Shown one piece after another: positions 62,088 to 64,000 of a stretch of DNA of 64,000 bases. Source of the stretch: Hyphomicrobium sp. CS1BSMeth3 (GTDB lineage Bacteria > Pseudomonadota > Alphaproteobacteria > Rhizobiales > Hyphomicrobiaceae). The stretch is taken from assembly GCF_900117415.1 (NCBI RefSeq), contig NZ_FPEI01000005.1, forward strand, positions 682,001-746,000, given 5' to 3'. Under the pieces are notes generated by a model. The model saw only the letters and a list, made by a program, of their open reading frames with translations, searched no databases and was not told the DNA's origin. A program made the position numbers and the translations under genes. Every line of letters begins with the position of its first letter. The first letter of the stretch is position 1.

Positions 62088-62111
62088 AGCGCGCACCAGA
62101 TGGTGCGCGCT
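62088..62111. terminator. Hairpin between convergent genes
   Basis: AGCGCGCACCA (62088-62098) pairs perfectly with TGGTGCGCGCT (62101-62111) around a 2-base loop. No clear T-run. It also contains the stop of the minus-strand gene at 62110. Confidence 0.5.
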
Positions 62112-62430
62112 AACGCGTCGTCGGCTGAAGCGGCGAGCAATTCGCGTGACCAGCCTCGACGCACATTTCGATGCGCACGCTCGTACGAAGCTGCGTGATG
62201 AGCCAGCCGCCCGCCACGAGGATGGCAATCAGCACAATGGCCGCGGCAATGTTCTGCCGCATGCGAAGGCGATCCTCCTCCTCGGCTCTTAGTCGCGCGA
62301 GATCACTACCCGGCGGCCGTTTCATCGCGCCAGCCCCTGCTTTGCGCTTGAAAGGAATGACCTGCGCACTCCGAGGTTCAGGTCCCTCGTGGTCCCCGTG
62401 ATGATCAGTTCCCCGGTCCGGTTGGCGCAT
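62110..62430 (-). CDS. Small single-helix membrane protein, unknown function
   Basis: A 106-residue protein with a His/Asp-rich polar N-terminus (TDHHGDHEGP), a charged RLRAEEEDRLRMRQ helix, one hydrophobic segment (IAAAIVLIAILVAGGWLI, about residues 60-80) and a C-terminal part with two Cys. No family is recognised. GGGGAG lies 4-5 bases before ATG 62430; a start four codons earlier is possible. It ends at the hairpin near 62088. Confidence 0.6.
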   Translation of the reverse strand: MRQPDRGTDHHGDHEGPEPRSAQVIPFKRKAGAGAMKRPPGSDLARLRAEEEDRLRMRQNIAAAIVLIAILVAGGWLITQLRTSVRIEMCVEAGHANCSPLQPTTR

Positions 62431-62445
62431 CGCACTCCCCATGCA

Positions 62446-64000
62446 TCAGCGGGCGACTGTATGCCGTTCGGCGGCCTCTTCCCGAGCACTTTCCTCGACT
62501 GACGTGCCGCCAAGATAGCTCGCGAAGCGGTCGAGATAGATATAGATGACGGGCGTGGTGAAGAGCGTCAGTGCCTGGCTCACGATCAGCCCGCCCACCA
62601 TGGCGTAACCCAGAGGCTGGCGAATTTCGGCACCCGTGCCGGCGCCGAGCATGAGCGGGACGGCGCCGAGCAATGCCGCCATGGTCGTCATCATGATCGG
62701 TCGGAAGCGGAGCAGGGCGGCGTGGCGGATGGCCTCCTCCGGCGAGAGATGATGATCGCGCTCGGCCGTGATGGCGAAGTCGACCATCATGATGCCGTTC
62801 TTCTTGACGATGCCGATCAGCAGAATCACGCCGATCATTGCGACGAGGCTGAAGTCGAAGCCGAACAGCATCAGCGTCGCGATGGCACCCGCGCCCGCAG
62901 ACGGCAGCGTCGAGAGAATAGTCAGCGGATGGATGTAGCTCTCGTAGAGAATGCCGAGGATCAGATAGACGACGAACAGCGCCGCGGCGATCAGCATCGG
63001 CACGGTCCTCAGCGAATCCTGGAAAGCCTGCGCATTGCCCTGGAAAGTGCCGACGACGGTCGCGGGCATCTGTATTTCACGGATGGCCTGCTGGATGGCG
63101 GCCGTTGCGGTGCCGAGTGAGGCGCCTTGCGCGAGATTGAAACTGATGGTCACGGCCGGGAACTGGCCCTGGTGGCTGATCGACAAAGGCTTGGTGAGGC
63201 GCGTCGTCCAGCGGGCAAAGGCGGCGAAGGGCACCTGCTGCCCGGTCGTGGGTGACTTGATGTAAATTTTGTCGAGCGTATCCACCCGGCCTTGCAGGTC
63301 CGGGAGGATCTCCATCACCACGTGGTAGCTGTTCTGCTGCGTGAAGTATTGCGCGACCTGACGCTGCCCGAAAGCGTCGTAGAGCGTGTCGTCGATGAGC
63401 TGTGGCGTCAGGCCATAACGCGAAGCCTGGTCGCGATCGATAGTGAGTGTGAGGGACGTGCCGGACATCTGCTGGTCGGTCGCGACGTCGCGAAGCTCGG
63501 GGATGGTCTTCAGTTTATCGAGCACGCGCGGCGCCCAGGTATTCAGCTCATCGATATTCGCATCCTGTAGGGTGTACTGGAACTGCGTGCGCGCAAGTCG
63601 CCCACCAATGTTGACGTCCTGCGATGCCTGCATGAACAGTCGCGCGCCTTCGACCTTCTCCAGTTGCGGCCTCAGCCTGGCGATGACCTGGAAAACCGAG
63701 GCGTCGCGCTCACTCTTGGGCTTGAGCGTGATGAAGAAGCGTCCGTTGTTGAGGGTCGTGGTCGAGCCGCCGGCGCCGAGGGCCATGGCGTACGATGCCA
63801 CGGCCGGATCCCTGCCGATGATCTCGCCGAGGGCCTCCTGCCGGCGCATCATGTCGGCGAAGGATATGTCCTGCCCGGCTTCCGAAATACCGGTAATGAG
63901 CCCCGTGTCCTGCTGCGGGAAGAAACCTTTGGGAATAATCGCGAAGAGATAGCCCGTCACCGCGAGGGTGCCGAGAAAGATGCAGAGAACCGCGAATTGG
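62446..64000 (-). CDS. RND efflux pump permease, C-terminal part (runs past window end)
   Basis: The frame is open to base 64000, giving about 517 residues of the second half of an HAE1-type RND pump (AcrB/MdtC family). The helix before FAIIPKGFFPQQDTG starts the second repeat; the TM domain includes IGVILLIGIVKKNGIMMVDFA (proton-path lysine) and SQALTLFTTPVIYIYLDRF at the end. It exports drugs or solutes using the proton gradient with a membrane-fusion partner and outer-membrane channel, which are not in the window. The start is outside the window. Confidence 0.93.
   Translation of the reverse strand, partial: QFAVLCIFLGTLAVTGYLFAIIPKGFFPQQDTGLITGISEAGQDISFADMMRRQEALGEIIGRDPAVASYAMALGAGGSTTTLNNGRFFITLKPKSERDASVFQVIARLRPQLEKVEGARLFMQASQDVNIGGRLARTQFQYTLQDANIDELNTWAPRVLDKLKTIPELRDVATDQQMSGTSLTLTIDRDQASRYGLTPQLIDDTLYDAFGQRQVAQYFTQQNSYHVVMEILPDLQGRVDTLDKIYIKSPTTGQQVPFAAFARWTTRLTKPLSISHQGQFPAVTISFNLAQGASLGTATAAIQQAIREIQMPATVVGTFQGNAQAFQDSLRTVPMLIAAALFVVYLILGILYESYIHPLTILSTLPSAGAGAIATLMLFGFDFSLVAMIGVILLIGIVKKNGIMMVDFAITAERDHHLSPEEAIRHAALLRFRPIMMTTMAALLGAVPLMLGAGTGAEIRQPLGYAMVGGLIVSQALTLFTTPVIYIYLDRFASYLGGTSVEESAREEAAERHTVAR

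Overview
This 64 kb window is a dense, GC-rich (roughly 65%) chromosomal segment of an alphaproteobacterium, most likely of the order Hyphomicrobiales. Reasons: SAM-II riboswitch in front of metX-metW, CIRCE-controlled groES-groEL, an Irr/Rrf2/HmuP-type iron-haem cluster, a GTTC-N7-GTTC SOS box, the hisB-DUF2628-hisH arrangement, and paired GC-rich palindromes. Genus cannot be fixed from sequence alone. No prophage, IS element, CRISPR array or rRNA operon is visible.

Layout. 0-9 kb: truncated class III aminotransferase, alpha/beta hydrolase, Zur-boxed znuA, a DUF1493-like membrane protein, SAM-II riboswitch with metX-metW, CIRCE with groES-groEL, an EamA transporter. 9-15 kb: cytochrome c', then an iron cluster on the minus strand: hmuP, a cysteine-less Rrf2 regulator, an orphan Fe(III) binding protein, a Cys-rich protein of unknown function, a Bfd-like ferredoxin, a DUF2325 protein and bacterioferritin, with a divergent HmuQ-like haem monooxygenase. 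15-17.4 kb: an SOS-boxed Cas2-like protein and hisB-DUF2628-hisH. 17.5-25.5 kb: a heptapeptide-repeat secreted protein, a 1107-residue membrane/coiled-coil protein, a thiolase with altered catalytic motifs, a CMD protein, a small chorismate mutase, an acyl-CoA ligase. 25.7-31.8 kb: a five-gene peptide-type ABC importer operon carrying an internally deleted VOC gene. 31.9-44.9 kb: ssb, gph, a divergent sucCD-like pair, ispA, mtgA with a long N-terminal extension, oxidoreductases, an aminotransferase, and the EF-P module (epmA-epmB divergent from efp). 45-54.5 kb: alkylsulfatase, then a small-molecule catabolic neighbourhood (RraA-like aldolase, 2-hydroxyacid dehydrogenase, muconolactone-isomerase-like protein, FAH-family protein, MFS transporter), an FkbM methyltransferase and a class I aminotransferase. 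54.6-64 kb: a MarR-GNAT fusion with a perfect 21 bp operator, two lower-GC orphan genes, class II DAHP synthase, tRNA-Thr followed by a 90 bp tandem duplication, a flavin-dependent monooxygenase, a Tat-exported VOC protein, two unknown secreted/membrane proteins and the end of an RND pump.

Regulation is unusually readable here: zinc (Zur-like box), methionine (SAM-II plus terminator), heat shock (CIRCE), iron (ICE-like and TGA-N9-TCA motifs), DNA damage (LexA box) and a MarR operator. The most promising leads are the Bfr/Bfd/Cys-rich/DUF2325 iron operon with its cysteine-less Rrf2 regulator, the SOS-boxed Cas2-like gene, the 1107-residue membrane protein, and a composite double-hairpin repeat present in two near-identical 163-164 bp copies (one supplying the stop codon of its host gene) plus a related third hairpin.
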